From assembly GCA_019118745.1 (NCBI GenBank), contig DWYJ01000095.1, positions 1 through 43,004 of the forward strand: 43,004 bases of DNA, given 5' to 3'. The DNA is from Candidatus Desulfovibrio gallistercoris (GTDB lineage Bacteria > Desulfobacterota > Desulfovibrionia > Desulfovibrionales > Desulfovibrionaceae). This document shows, piece by piece, positions 23,797-32,551 of this stretch. Made by a program: the position numbers and the translations under genes. A model generated the notes under the pieces. The model saw only the letters and a program-made list of their open reading frames with translations, ran no database searches and was not told the DNA's origin. Every line of letters starts with the position of its first letter. Positions within the stretch are counted from its first letter, which is position 1.

Positions 23797-24783
23797 ATGA
23801 ACGCACGCTGCAATCTTCTTTCCTTGAGCAGTCATGTGCCTTCTCAGGTGCTGACCAATGACGACCTCGCAAAAATGGTCGACACCAGTGATGAATGGAT
23901 CACGACCCGCACGGGCATCAAAGAGCGCCGCCGGCTGGCGGCCACGGAGAATGCCTCCGATCTGGGGTACAAGGCTGCGCTCAAGGCCCTGGACGAGGCC
24001 GGCATGAAGGCCGGCGAGCTGACGCATGTCATCGCCGCCACCTGCACGCCGGATTCCCTCTGCCCTTCCGTGGCCTGCATCATCAGCGGCAAGCTGGGGG
24101 CCGGCGCCGTCATGGCCTTTGACGTCAGCGCGGCCTGTTCCGGTTTCCTGTACGGTCTTTCTCTCTGCCGCAGCATCCTTGCCCAGGACCCCGCGGCCAG
24201 GATCCTCTTTGTCTGCGCCGAAGCGCTGACCCGCCGCTCCGACTGGACGGACCGCACCACCTGCGTCCTCTTCGGCGACGGCGCGGGCGCCTGCATCCTC
24301 ACGGCTGACGACCGCCCGCCTCTGGCCACGCTTGAGGACGCCATCTGCAAGAGCGACGGCAGCCTCAATCAGCTCATCATCGTCGGCGGCGGCACCGCCA
24401 GCCAGTACAAGCAGGGCGATCCGGTCGGCAGCGATTTCTTCATCCACATGCAGGGGCGGGAAGTCTACCGCCACGCCGTCCGTCAGATGTCCTCCATTTG
24501 CGAGGAGATCCTCGAACGTAACGGACTGAGCATCCGGGACGTGGACCTTTTCGTGCCGCACCAGGCCAATCTGCGCATCATCGAGGCTGTGGGCAGCCGT
24601 CTGGAGATCGATGCCGACAAGGTGTTCACCAATGTGGAGCATTACGGCAACACCTCGTCCGCCTCGGTGCCGCTGGCGCTTGTGGAAGCTAGGGCCCAAG
24701 GCCGTCTTGAACCCGGCATGCGCGTGCTGATGACGGCTTTTGGCGGCGGGCTGACCTTCGGGGCGACGCTGCTGCGCTTCTAG
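23797..24783 (+). CDS. fabH: Beta-ketoacyl-ACP synthase III
   Basis: A 328-residue condensing enzyme that starts fatty-acid synthesis from acetyl-CoA and malonyl-ACP. The catalytic triad is Cys114 (AACSGFL), His255 (VPHQANLRI) and Asn285 (YGNTSSAS). TSDEWITTRTGIKERR near the start is typical. It follows plsX by 29 nt. The stop codon directly abuts the partial structured repeat at 24783-24848. Confidence 0.96.
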   Translation: MNARCNLLSLSSHVPSQVLTNDDLAKMVDTSDEWITTRTGIKERRRLAATENASDLGYKAALKALDEAGMKAGELTHVIAATCTPDSLCPSVACIISGKLGAGAVMAFDVSAACSGFLYGLSLCRSILAQDPAARILFVCAEALTRRSDWTDRTTCVLFGDGAGACILTADDRPPLATLEDAICKSDGSLNQLIIVGGGTASQYKQGDPVGSDFFIHMQGREVYRHAVRQMSSICEEILERNGLSIRDVDLFVPHQANLRIIEAVGSRLEIDADKVFTNVEHYGNTSSASVPLALVEARAQGRLEPGMRVLMTAFGGGLTFGATLLRF

Positions 24784-24848
24784 GCGGCGGCACGGCGCCT
24801 CCGGCCGAACGTGCGCGGGCAGGCCGCGTTTTTCCGGCGAAAAAAAGG
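24783..24848 (+). repeat. Partial, degenerate copy (D) of the 147-bp element
   Basis: Starting at the last base of the fabH stop codon, the sequence aligns by eye over about 65 bp with the central part of copy C: GGCGGCGGCAC-GCGCC, CCGGCC, GTG-GCGG, CCGCGTTTTT, CCG and CGAAA blocks in the same order. The first and last hairpins and the outer TAGAGC/GCTCTA ends are not visible. The rest of 24849-25056 has a GCCGGGA/TCCCGGC hairpin near 24970-24990 but no gene I can support. Confidence 0.5.
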
Positions 24849-25056
24849 GATTTTTCGAGAGGCAACGGGCCGCAAGGGTCGCGGAGCTGTACAGCCCCAA
24901 GCGCGGCCGCTTCATCCCGTAACGACGCCATACGAAAAAACGGTTTTTGCGCAGGCAGGATGCCGGGACCTGTCCCGGCGTGGAGCCTGTCGCACGGGGA
25001 AAGCTCCCGGCAGAGGGCGCGGACGCGTTCGCCACGCGACCGGCAAAGCTCCTGCA

Positions 25057-25085
25057 TTGCCTTTGACGTCCCTTTCGTGTAGAAT
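25057..25085 (+). promoter_or_regulatory. Candidate sigma-70 promoter for fabG
   Basis: TTGCCT (25057-25062), a 17-nt spacer and TAGAAT (25080-25085) lie 26 nt before the fabG ATG. The 327-nt gap after fabH makes an internal promoter likely. Confidence 0.45.
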
Positions 25086-25110
25086 CTGAAAAATTTTTTT
25101 GAGGTATCGC

Positions 25111-25863
25111 ATGAGCGCACTCTCCCCCAGCGTCCCGACCGCGCTTGTTACCGGCGGTTCGCGCGGCATCGGCCGCGCCATTGCCCTGACTCTTGCCAAG
25201 GACGGTTTCCAGGTCCTCCTGACCTATGTGAGCCGCCCCGAAGAAGCAGAAGAGACCGTTGCCGCCATCCGTCTGGCGGGCGGCGTCGCGCAGGCGGCTG
25301 CGCTCAACGTGGGCGACGCCGAGGCTGTCGCCGCCTTTTTTGCCGACCAGATCAAGGACAAGCTCCAGCTGGCCGCGCTGGTCAATAATGCCGGCATCAC
25401 CAAGGACGGTTTCCTCGTCCGCATGAAGGACGAGGATTTCGACCGCGTGCTGACCATCAATCTGCGCGGCGCTTTCCTCTGCACCCGCGAGGCCGCCAAG
25501 ATCATGAGCAAGAACCGGCGCGGCCGCATCGTCAACATTTCTTCCGTCGTCGGCCAGATGGGCAATGCCGGGCAGGTCAACTACGCCGCCGCCAAGGCCG
25601 GCCTGCTGGGCCTGACCAAATCCTGCGCCAAGGAGCTGGCTGCCCGCAACATCACGGTCAATGCCGTGGCCCCCGGCTTCATCGAGACGGACATGACCGC
25701 CGCCCTGTCGGACGAGGTCCGCGCCGCCTATGCCGAGGCCATCCCCCTCAAGCGCATGGGGACCGCGCAGGAGATCGCTGATGCGGTATCCTTCCTCGTG
25801 TCGGACAAGGCCGCATACATCACCGGCCAGGTGCTGGGCGTCAACGGCGGCATGTACTGCTAG
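25111..25863 (+). CDS. fabG: 3-oxoacyl-ACP reductase
   Basis: A 250-residue short-chain dehydrogenase that reduces 3-oxoacyl-ACP with NADPH. TGGSRGIG (14-21) binds the cofactor; Ser145, Tyr158 and Lys162 (in ISSVVG and NYAAAKAG) form the active site; NNAG is at 92-95. The ATG at 25111 has GAGG 6 nt upstream; an in-frame TTG four codons earlier is unlikely. Part of the fab block with acpP and fabF. Confidence 0.96.
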   Translation: MSALSPSVPTALVTGGSRGIGRAIALTLAKDGFQVLLTYVSRPEEAEETVAAIRLAGGVAQAAALNVGDAEAVAAFFADQIKDKLQLAALVNNAGITKDGFLVRMKDEDFDRVLTINLRGAFLCTREAAKIMSKNRRGRIVNISSVVGQMGNAGQVNYAAAKAGLLGLTKSCAKELAARNITVNAVAPGFIETDMTAALSDEVRAAYAEAIPLKRMGTAQEIADAVSFLVSDKAAYITGQVLGVNGGMYC

Positions 25864-25929
25864 CAGCCGACAGAGGCGGCTCCGCCGCCTTTTCCCATAT
25901 TGCAAACTACTCAATCTGGAGGAAATCCC

Positions 25930-26166
25930 ATGTCTGATGTCGCTGATAAGGTGAAAAAAATCATTGTGGACCAGCTCGGCGCCAATGCCGACGACGTCAA
26001 GCCCGAAGCGTCCTTTGTGGAAGATCTCGGCGCCGACTCCCTGGATCTTACGGAACTGATCATGGCGATGGAAGAAGAGTTCGACATCGAGATCGCCGAT
26101 GAAGATGCCCAGAAGATCCTGAAGGTTCAGGACGCCATCAGCTATATCGAAAGCAAGAAGGGCTAG
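25930..26166 (+). CDS. acpP: Acyl carrier protein
   Basis: A 78-residue acidic acyl carrier protein with the phosphopantetheine site [12 protein letters not shown] (Ser37). Strong GGAGG site before the ATG, fitting its high expression. It lies between fabG and fabF in the standard order. Confidence 0.97.
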   Translation: MSDVADKVKKIIVDQLGANADDVKPEASFVEDLGADSLDLTELIMAMEEEFDIEIADEDAQKILKVQDAISYIESKKG

Positions 26167-26181
26167 TCGCAGCCTGCCTGC

Positions 26182-26210
26182 CGGGCAACGGGCGCTCTAC
26201 CCGTTGCCCG
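26182..26210 (+). other. Hairpin between acpP and fabF
   Basis: A perfect 11-bp stem (26182-26192 with 26200-26210), 7-nt loop, 15 nt after the acpP stop, without a T-run. It could protect the acpP mRNA end or attenuate transcription so that acpP is made in excess over fabF. Confidence 0.55.
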
Positions 26211-26256
26211 GGCACTCTCCCTGGCGAAACGCCAGTCCTGCAAGTAAGGAGCATAC

Positions 26257-27504
26257 ATGAGCCGCCCCCGCGTCGTCATTACTGGTTTGTCCGGCCTGAC
26301 CCCGCTGGCCAACGATATCGAGACCACCTGGAAACGCCTCATCGCGGGCGAGTCCGGCCTGGGTCCCATCACGCATTTTGACTGTTCGGCCTATGATTCA
26401 CGCATTGCGGGTGAAGTGAAGGGCTTCGTCCCCGAAGAGGTCATCCCGGCCAAGCAGGCACGCCGCATGGACCGCTTCACGCAATTTGCCGTGGCCGCGG
26501 CGCAGATGCTGCTCAAGGATGCCGACTTCGCCATCAACGAGAGCAATGCCTATGACGTGGGGGTCATCCTCGGGGTCGGGCTGGGCGGCCTTCAGACCAT
26601 CGAAACCTATCACGCCAAACTTTTGCAGAGTGGTCCCTCCAAGGTCTCGCCCTTCCTCATCCCCATGCTCATCTCCAATATGGGCCCGGGGCAGATCGCC
26701 ATGTTCACCGGCGCCAAGGGCCCCAATATCGTGACCACCACGGCCTGCGCCTCGGCCATCCACGGCATCGGCACGGCCTACAGCGAGATCCTGCTCGGCC
26801 GCATCTCCGCCGCCATCACCGGCGGCGTGGAAGCCACCATCACCCCTCTGGGGGTCGCCGGCTTCACCGCGCTCAAGGCGCTTTCCACACATTACAATGA
26901 CGATCCCACCAAGGCCTCCCGTCCCTTCGACAAGGCGCGCGACGGTTTCGTCATCGGGGAAGGGGCCGGCCTCATCATGCTGGAGACCCTGGAATCCGCC
27001 CGGGCCCGCGGCGCGCGCATCTATGCGGAGCTCGTCGGTTACGGCGCGTCGGACGACGCCTACCACATGACGGCCCCCTGCGAGGACGGCAGCGGCATGA
27101 TCCGCGTCATGCGCAATGCCCTGCGCGATGCCGGCCTGGCACCGGAGGCCATCGGCCACATCAACGCCCACGCCACCTCCACCATGCTGGGCGACAGGGC
27201 GGAGAACAAGGCCGTCAAGGAAGTTTTTGGCGAGCATGCCAAAAAGATCAAGATCTCGGCCACCAAGTCCATGACCGGCCACCTTCTGGGGGCCTCCGGC
27301 GGCATCGAATCGGTCTTCACGGCCCTTGCCCTCTACCATGAGACCCTGCCCGGCACCATCAATCTGGTCGATCCCGATCCCGAATGCGATCTGGATTACC
27401 TGGCCGACGGTTCCGAGCATGTCGCGTGCGAATACGCCATGTGCAACTCGTTCGGCTTTGGCGGCACCAACGCGAGCATCATTCTCAAGAAGTGGACGGA
27501 ATAA
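26257..27504 (+). CDS. fabF: Beta-ketoacyl-ACP synthase II
   Basis: A 415-residue elongating condensing enzyme. The catalytic residues are Cys164 (TTACASAIHG), His305 (HINAHATST) and His342 (KSMTGHLLGASG), with the C-terminal NSFGFGGTNAS loop. TAAGGAG precedes the ATG. A 7-bp hairpin (27511-27529) and a T7 run at 27539-27545 follow, a possible weak terminator before glyA. Confidence 0.96.
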   Translation: MSRPRVVITGLSGLTPLANDIETTWKRLIAGESGLGPITHFDCSAYDSRIAGEVKGFVPEEVIPAKQARRMDRFTQFAVAAAQMLLKDADFAINESNAYDVGVILGVGLGGLQTIETYHAKLLQSGPSKVSPFLIPMLISNMGPGQIAMFTGAKGPNIVTTTACASAIHGIGTAYSEILLGRISAAITGGVEATITPLGVAGFTALKALSTHYNDDPTKASRPFDKARDGFVIGEGAGLIMLETLESARARGARIYAELVGYGASDDAYHMTAPCEDGSGMIRVMRNALRDAGLAPEAIGHINAHATSTMLGDRAENKAVKEVFGEHAKKIKISATKSMTGHLLGASGGIESVFTALALYHETLPGTINLVDPDPECDLDYLADGSEHVACEYAMCNSFGFGGTNASIILKKWTE

Positions 27505-27582
27505 GCCGCTCTTGCCGTATGGCGGCAAGGATCGCGCCTTTTTTTGACCATAAGGACACACCAGCCCAGAGGAGCCCCCTAC

Positions 27583-28821
27583 ATGGACCACATTCTGTTG
27601 CAGGATCCTGAACTTGCGCAGGCCATCGCCCTTGAATCCAGCCGCCAGATGAGCAAGCTGGAGCTCATTGCTTCCGAAAACTTCGTGTCCGCCGCCGTGC
27701 GGGAAGCTCAGGGCAGCGTCCTGACGCACAAGTATGCCGAAGGCTACCCCGGCAAGCGGTATTACGGCGGCTGCGAATACGTGGACATCGCTGAACGGCT
27801 TGCCCAGGATCGTGCCAAACAGCTCTTTGGCTGCGAATACGTCAACGTGCAGCCCCACTCCGGCTCCCAGGCCAATATGGCCGCCTATTTCTCCTGTCTG
27901 GAACCCGGCGCGACCATCCTGGGCATGAACCTTTCGCATGGCGGGCACCTCACCCACGGCAGCCCGGTGAACTTCTCCGGCAAGCTGTTCACCTTCGTAG
28001 CCTACGGCGTGCAGAAGGAGACCGGCTGCATCGACTATGACGAAGTCGCCGCCCTTGCCCGGCAGCACAAGCCGGCCGCCATCATGGCCGGGGCCAGCGC
28101 CTACCCCCGCAAGATCGACTTCGCCCGTTTCCGGGCCATCGCCGATGAGGTCGGGGCCATCCTGCTGGTGGACATGGCCCACATCGCCGGTCTGGTGGCC
28201 GCCGGCCTGCATCCCAGCCCCATCCCCCATGCCCACATCACCACCACCACGACGCACAAGACGCTGCGCGGCCCGCGCGGCGGCATGATCCTTTCTGACG
28301 AGAGCCGCGCCAAATCCCTGAACAGCCAGATCTTCCCCGGCATCCAAGGCGGCCCGCTCATGCACATCATCGCCGCCAAGGCCGTCGCCTTTGGCGAGGC
28401 CCTGCATCCCCGCTTCAAGGTCTACCAGCAGCAGGTGCTCGACAACTGCGCCGTGCTGGCCCGCACGCTCATGGATGCCGGCTTCGACCTCGTTTCCGGC
28501 GGCACGGAAAACCATCTCATGCTGGTGGACCTCACCAACAAGGACATCACCGGCAAGGACGCCGAGCATGCGCTGGACATGGCGGGCATCACGGTCAACA
28601 AGAACACCGTCCCCTTTGAGACGCGTTCGCCCTTCGTGACTTCCGGCATCCGCATCGGCACGGCGGCCCTGACTACCCGCGGCATGAAGGAAGACGACAT
28701 GCGCCAGCTGGGACGGTTCATCGTGGAGGCGCTGGAGCATCACACGGACGAAGCCGCACTGACGGCCATCAGCAAACGCGTGGAAGAGTTCGCACGAGCC
28801 TTCCCCATCTTTGCCTGGTAA
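27583..28821 (+). CDS. glyA: Serine hydroxymethyltransferase
   Basis: A 412-residue PLP enzyme interconverting serine and glycine with tetrahydrofolate. The PLP lysine lies in [25 protein letters not shown] near the start and [15 protein letters not shown] are diagnostic. GAGGAG precedes the ATG at 27583. It is followed by a canonical terminator, separating it from the dCMP deaminase/riboflavin genes. Confidence 0.96.
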   Translation: MDHILLQDPELAQAIALESSRQMSKLELIASENFVSAAVREAQGSVLTHKYAEGYPGKRYYGGCEYVDIAERLAQDRAKQLFGCEYVNVQPHSGSQANMAAYFSCLEPGATILGMNLSHGGHLTHGSPVNFSGKLFTFVAYGVQKETGCIDYDEVAALARQHKPAAIMAGASAYPRKIDFARFRAIADEVGAILLVDMAHIAGLVAAGLHPSPIPHAHITTTTTHKTLRGPRGGMILSDESRAKSLNSQIFPGIQGGPLMHIIAAKAVAFGEALHPRFKVYQQQVLDNCAVLARTLMDAGFDLVSGGTENHLMLVDLTNKDITGKDAEHALDMAGITVNKNTVPFETRSPFVTSGIRIGTAALTTRGMKEDDMRQLGRFIVEALEHHTDEAALTAISKRVEEFARAFPIFAW

Positions 28822-28838
28822 GCCTGTTCGCTCACATC

Positions 28839-28868
28839 GGGCCGTCCCAGTGGCGGCCCTTTTCTTAT
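28839..28868 (+). terminator. Intrinsic terminator after glyA
   Basis: GGGCCG (28839-28844) pairs with CGGCCC (28854-28859), followed by TTTTCTTATT. It lies 17 nt after the glyA stop. Confidence 0.75.
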
Positions 28869-28922
28869 TCAGGCTTGGCTTTTGCCGCTCTGCCGTGTAC
28901 CATGCCTGCAGCGAGCTTTCCC

Positions 28923-29405
28923 ATGCAGAACAGACTCCCTTGGCCGGATTACTTCATGAACATCACCTATATGGTGAGTGAGCGCTCCACCTGCACCCGC
29001 CGCAAGGTGGGCGCCATCGCCGTCAAGGACAAGCGCATCCTGGCCACGGGCTACAACGGCGCGCCCGCCGGAGTGCCCCATTGTCTGGAGGTCGGCTGCC
29101 TGCGGCAAGAGATGGGCATCCCTTCCGGCCAGCGGCACGAGATCTGCCGCGGCCTGCATGCCGAACAGAACGTCATCGTCCAGGCCGCCGTGCATGGCGT
29201 GAGCATCGCCGGGGCGCAGCTTTATTGCACCACGCATCCCTGCGTCCTTTGTGCCAAGATGCTCATCAACTGCGGCATCCGGCACGTCTTTTACCACCAG
29301 TATTATCCTGATGAGCTGGCCAGCCGCATGTTCCAGGAAGCGGGCGTGACAGTGGAGCAGCTCCCTTTTTCTCCCATGCAGATCAAGGACGTGCCGCATG
29401 TCTGA
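28923..29405 (+). CDS. dCMP deaminase family protein (ComEB-like)
   Basis: A 160-residue zinc deaminase of the dCMP/ComEB type, expected to supply dUMP for thymidylate synthesis. The zinc site is His79-Ala-Glu81 and Cys107/Cys110 (HPCVLC). [11 protein letters not shown] is typical. Start chosen at the ATG at 28923, giving the family N-terminus [10 protein letters not shown]; the ribosome site is weak. Its end overlaps the ribD start by 8 nt. Confidence 0.9.
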   Translation: MQNRLPWPDYFMNITYMVSERSTCTRRKVGAIAVKDKRILATGYNGAPAGVPHCLEVGCLRQEMGIPSGQRHEICRGLHAEQNVIVQAAVHGVSIAGAQLYCTTHPCVLCAKMLINCGIRHVFYHQYYPDELASRMFQEAGVTVEQLPFSPMQIKDVPHV

Positions 29406-30537
29406 GCCGACAGTGTACGAACCCTTCATGCGGGAGGCCATGACGCTTGCCGAACGCGGCCGCTGGCTGGCCTGCCCCAATCCCACAGTGGGAGCCGTCC
29501 TCGTACGCGACGGCCGCGTGCTTGCCGAAGGCTGGCACCATGCCTGCGGTGAAGCCCACGCCGAGGTGGACTGCCTCCGGGATGCGGCGGAAAAGGGCGT
29601 GGACCCTCGCGAGTGCACCCTTGTCGTCACCCTTGAGCCCTGCAACCATCAGGGCAGGACGCCCCCTTGCACCGACCGTATCCTTGAAGCGGGCATCCGA
29701 CGCGTGGTCATCGGCCTGCGGGACCCCAATCCGGTAGCGGCCGGCGGCGTCGAGCGCCTGCGGGCTGCCGGCGTCGAGGTCATCGAAGGCGTCTGCGAGC
29801 AGGAGTGCCGGGATCTGGTGGCCGACTTCCTCGTCTGGCAGGAGAAAAAACGTCCCTACCTGCTCCTCAAGCTGGCCAGCACCCTAGACGGCCGCATAGC
29901 CACGCGCACCGGGCATTCCCAGTGGGTCAGCTGCGCGGCTTCGCGTGCGGGCGTGCATGCCCTGCGGGCAGGCATCGGCCAGGCCGGCGGGGCCATCATG
30001 GTCGGCGGCGGCACGCTGCGGGCCGACAATCCCCGCCTGACGGCCCGCACGGAACAAGGGGCTTCGGCGCGCCAGCCCTGGGCCTGCGTGGTGACCTCCC
30101 GTCTGCCGGCCGTCGGCAGCGACTGCCATTTGCTGCGCGAACGCCCGGAACAGACCATTTTCATCTCCACGCCCGCGGTGGCGGCCTCGCGGCTGGCGCA
30201 TGAGCTGCGGGATCTGGGGGCACGCGTGCTTTCCGTCCCGCCGCTGGCCAAGGGCAGCCTGGACATGGGCAGCATGCTTGCGCAATTGTACGAGGAGATA
30301 GCCTGCCCCTACATCCTCTGCGAGGGCGGCGGCAGACTGGCCCTCTCGCTGCTGGAATGCGGCCTTGTGGACGAATTCCACCTGCACCTTGCCCCGCGCA
30401 TCCTGGGGGACAATCAGGCGGTGCCCCTGTTTGACGGGCGCACGCCCCTGCAGCTGGATGAAGCCCTGCAGATGCGCATCAGCGACCTGCGGCGCTGCGG
30501 GGATGACGTACAGATCGTCCTGCGGCCGCGCGGGTAG
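29398..30537 (+). CDS. ribD: Bifunctional riboflavin deaminase/reductase RibD
   Basis: A 379-residue two-domain enzyme that deaminates and reduces the pyrimidine intermediate of riboflavin synthesis. The N-terminal deaminase (1-145) has HAE at 54-56 and [11 protein letters not shown] with Cys82 and Cys91. The C-terminal reductase starts near 150 ([18 protein letters not shown]) and keeps [11 protein letters not shown] and CEGGGRLA. It is translationally coupled to the deaminase gene upstream and 8 nt from ribE. No FMN riboswitch is visible upstream. Confidence 0.95.
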   Translation: MSEPTVYEPFMREAMTLAERGRWLACPNPTVGAVLVRDGRVLAEGWHHACGEAHAEVDCLRDAAEKGVDPRECTLVVTLEPCNHQGRTPPCTDRILEAGIRRVVIGLRDPNPVAAGGVERLRAAGVEVIEGVCEQECRDLVADFLVWQEKKRPYLLLKLASTLDGRIATRTGHSQWVSCAASRAGVHALRAGIGQAGGAIMVGGGTLRADNPRLTARTEQGASARQPWACVVTSRLPAVGSDCHLLRERPEQTIFISTPAVAASRLAHELRDLGARVLSVPPLAKGSLDMGSMLAQLYEEIACPYILCEGGGRLALSLLECGLVDEFHLHLAPRILGDNQAVPLFDGRTPLQLDEALQMRISDLRRCGDDVQIVLRPRG

Positions 30538-30545
30538 GAGGCTGG

Positions 30546-31223
30546 ATGTTCACCGGCATCATCCAGTGCACCGGCATCCTGTCGGGCGTCGTGCGGACAG
30601 GCGACGAACGGCGCTTCACCATCCGCCCGGCAGTCCCCTTTTCCGGCGTGCAGGATGGAGAATCCATCGCCCACAACGGCGTGTGTCTTTCCGTGGAGTC
30701 CCACACGGCAGAGGACTATGTGGTCTACGCATCGGCCGAGACCGTGAACCGCAGCACCCTGGGGAGCCTGTCCACCGGCGACGAGGTCAATCTGGAGCGG
30801 GCACTGGCGCTGGGCGACCGGCTGGGGGGGCATCTGGTCAGCGGCCATGTGGACTGCGTGGCCCGCGTGCGGCGGATCATCTCCGCGGGCTCGTCCGTGC
30901 GGGTAGAACTGTCGTATCCTGCCGCCTACGCGCCCGAAGTGATCAGCAAGGGCTCCGTCTGTCTCGACGGCATCAGCCTCACGATAAATGATTGCGGTCG
31001 GGACTCGTTGCAGGTAAACGTCATCCCCGATACGCAAAAGCGCACCGCCATGCGGCACTGGCGACCGGGGACCGCCGTCAATATGGAGACGGACGTCATC
31101 GGCAAATATGTCCGCCGCCTTTTCCAGTGCGGCGTGGTCCGGGATAGCGGCATGGCGGGCAGCTCCGCAGGCAACGGTCCGGCCATCAGCCACGAATTTT
31201 TGCGGCAAAACGGCTTCTTGTAG
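30546..31223 (+). CDS. ribE: Riboflavin synthase alpha chain
   Basis: A 225-residue riboflavin synthase with two lumazine-binding barrels; MFTGIIQCTG and HLVSGHVDCVARV are diagnostic, and SVCLDGISLTIND begins the matching motif of the second half. It dismutates lumazine to riboflavin. The stop TAG (31221-31223) coincides with the first bases of structured repeat copy B, so the element may have set the C-terminus. Confidence 0.94.
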   Translation: MFTGIIQCTGILSGVVRTGDERRFTIRPAVPFSGVQDGESIAHNGVCLSVESHTAEDYVVYASAETVNRSTLGSLSTGDEVNLERALALGDRLGGHLVSGHVDCVARVRRIISAGSSVRVELSYPAAYAPEVISKGSVCLDGISLTINDCGRDSLQVNVIPDTQKRTAMRHWRPGTAVNMETDVIGKYVRRLFQCGVVRDSGMAGSSAGNGPAISHEFLRQNGFL

Positions 31224-31367
31224 AGCGTTTTGCCTTTGGAAAAGGGAAAACGCGAGACGGCGGCACAGCGCCGTCCGGCCCAAAGTGAGCGGAAAACGCG
31301 TTTTTTTCCGTGGAACACCAGGCCGTATGGTTTGAAACGCCAAGCGTTTCCAATAGAAAATGCTCTA
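31221..31367 (+). repeat. 147-bp structured TA-flanked element, copy B
   Basis: TAGAGC at the ribE stop to GCTCTA at 31367. Sense orientation relative to the rib genes, so it would be carried on the rib mRNA. It contains the GACGGCG/CGCCGTC hairpin (perfect here), the CGGAAAA/TTTTCCG hairpin and a GAAACGC/GCGTTTC hairpin; the first hairpin has one mismatch. The gap 31224-31471 holds nothing else I can support, although ribBA is usual at this position. Confidence 0.82.
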
Positions 31368-31471
31368 AGAGGCATCCTGCCCTGCCCGCCGTCACGGCAG
31401 GCGCATGGCAGATACGACAACACGGCCTTCTCCGCACCGGCGTGCAGAAGGCCTCTATTCCAGGAGTCAGC

Positions 31472-31942
31472 ATGAGCACACCAACCGTCATCGCCGGGCA
31501 GATGGACGCCAAAGGCCTCCGTATCGCCATCGTGGCTACCCGCTTCAACGATTTTATTGTGGAGCGCCTCGTGGGCGGCGCTGTGGACTATCTGGAACGT
31601 CACGGGCTGGACGCCGCGAACCTGACCATCGTCCGCATCCCCGGCGCGTTCGAGTTGCCGCTCATCTGCCAGAAGCTTGCGGCCAGCCGCAAATATGACG
31701 GCATCGTGGCCCTTGGGGCGGTCATCCGCGGAGCTACGCCGCACTTCGACTATGTTTGCGCCGAAGCCAGCAAGGGCATCGCGCAGAGCATGCTTGCCCA
31801 TGAAACGCCCATCGGCTTCGGTCTGCTGACCTGCGACAGCATCGACCAGGCCATCGAGCGCGCCGGTTCCAAGGCCGGCAACAAGGGCGTGGAAGCCGCC
31901 GCGGCCATGCTGGAAACCATTCGCGTGCTGGAGCAGTTGTAG
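31472..31942 (+). CDS. ribH: 6,7-dimethyl-8-ribityllumazine synthase
   Basis: A 156-residue lumazine synthase. [20 protein letters not shown] and [20 protein letters not shown] (with the catalytic His) are the family hallmarks. AGGAG precedes the ATG. It is 3 nt from nusB, the usual ribH-nusB pair. Confidence 0.96.
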   Translation: MSTPTVIAGQMDAKGLRIAIVATRFNDFIVERLVGGAVDYLERHGLDAANLTIVRIPGAFELPLICQKLAASRKYDGIVALGAVIRGATPHFDYVCAEASKGIAQSMLAHETPIGFGLLTCDSIDQAIERAGSKAGNKGVEAAAAMLETIRVLEQL

Positions 31943-31945
31943 ACC

Positions 31946-32440
31946 ATGAGCAAGGGCAAGAACGCCAGCCGTCGCGCCGAGCGCGCGCAGGCATTTCAGG
32001 TATTGTACGGCCTTTCCTTTTCCACGGACGCCACCATGCGGGATGTGCGCCGGGCCTTCCTTTTCTTTCCCGACAACAAGGAACTGGAACCGGTGGAGGA
32101 CGAAGGCCTCCTGCCCCCGCCGTCCGGCTTTGCCTGGGAGCTCGTGCAAGGGGTCTGGACGCGCGCCGGCGAGCTGGACCAGCACCTTGCCCGCTTTTCC
32201 CGCAACTGGCGCGTCGACCGCATGGGTCGGGTCGAGCGGACCATCCTCCGTCTGGCCATGTATGAGCTCTTGCACCGGCAGGATGTCCCCGCCAGGGTCG
32301 CCATCAGCGAGGCGCTGGATCTTACCCGCCAGTTCGGGGAGGACAATGCCGCCGCTTTCGTGAACGGCATCCTGGACGCCGCGGCCAAAGCGGCGGAAAA
32401 CGGCACCCTGCTCCCCGGCCCCGACACGGATAAAAAGTAG
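31946..32440 (+). CDS. nusB: Transcription antitermination factor NusB
   Basis: A 164-residue all-helical protein that with NusE binds boxA in rRNA antitermination. RRAERAQAFQVLY, RVERTILRLAMYELLH and the C-terminal FGEDNAAAFVNGILD are typical; a central acidic insertion (about 50-65) makes it slightly long. Followed by a 7-bp GGGGCCG/CGGCCCC hairpin (32441-32457) without a T-run. Confidence 0.93.
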   Translation: MSKGKNASRRAERAQAFQVLYGLSFSTDATMRDVRRAFLFFPDNKELEPVEDEGLLPPPSGFAWELVQGVWTRAGELDQHLARFSRNWRVDRMGRVERTILRLAMYELLHRQDVPARVAISEALDLTRQFGEDNAAAFVNGILDAAAKAAENGTLLPGPDTDKK

Positions 32441-32551
32441 GGGGCCGCTCCGGCCCCGAAAGGACTCCCCGCCGCCCGGCCCGCCCACGGGACGCACGGC
32501 CCGGCATGTGCCGCATAACGACAACAACATTCTGTCCTACGCTGTATCGCC

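Noticed and set aside
28822..28922. Possible FMN riboswitch before the riboflavin genes
   Set aside because: The 100-nt gap contains only the glyA terminator; the RFN-conserved AGGATATG...GAAGG-type blocks are absent.
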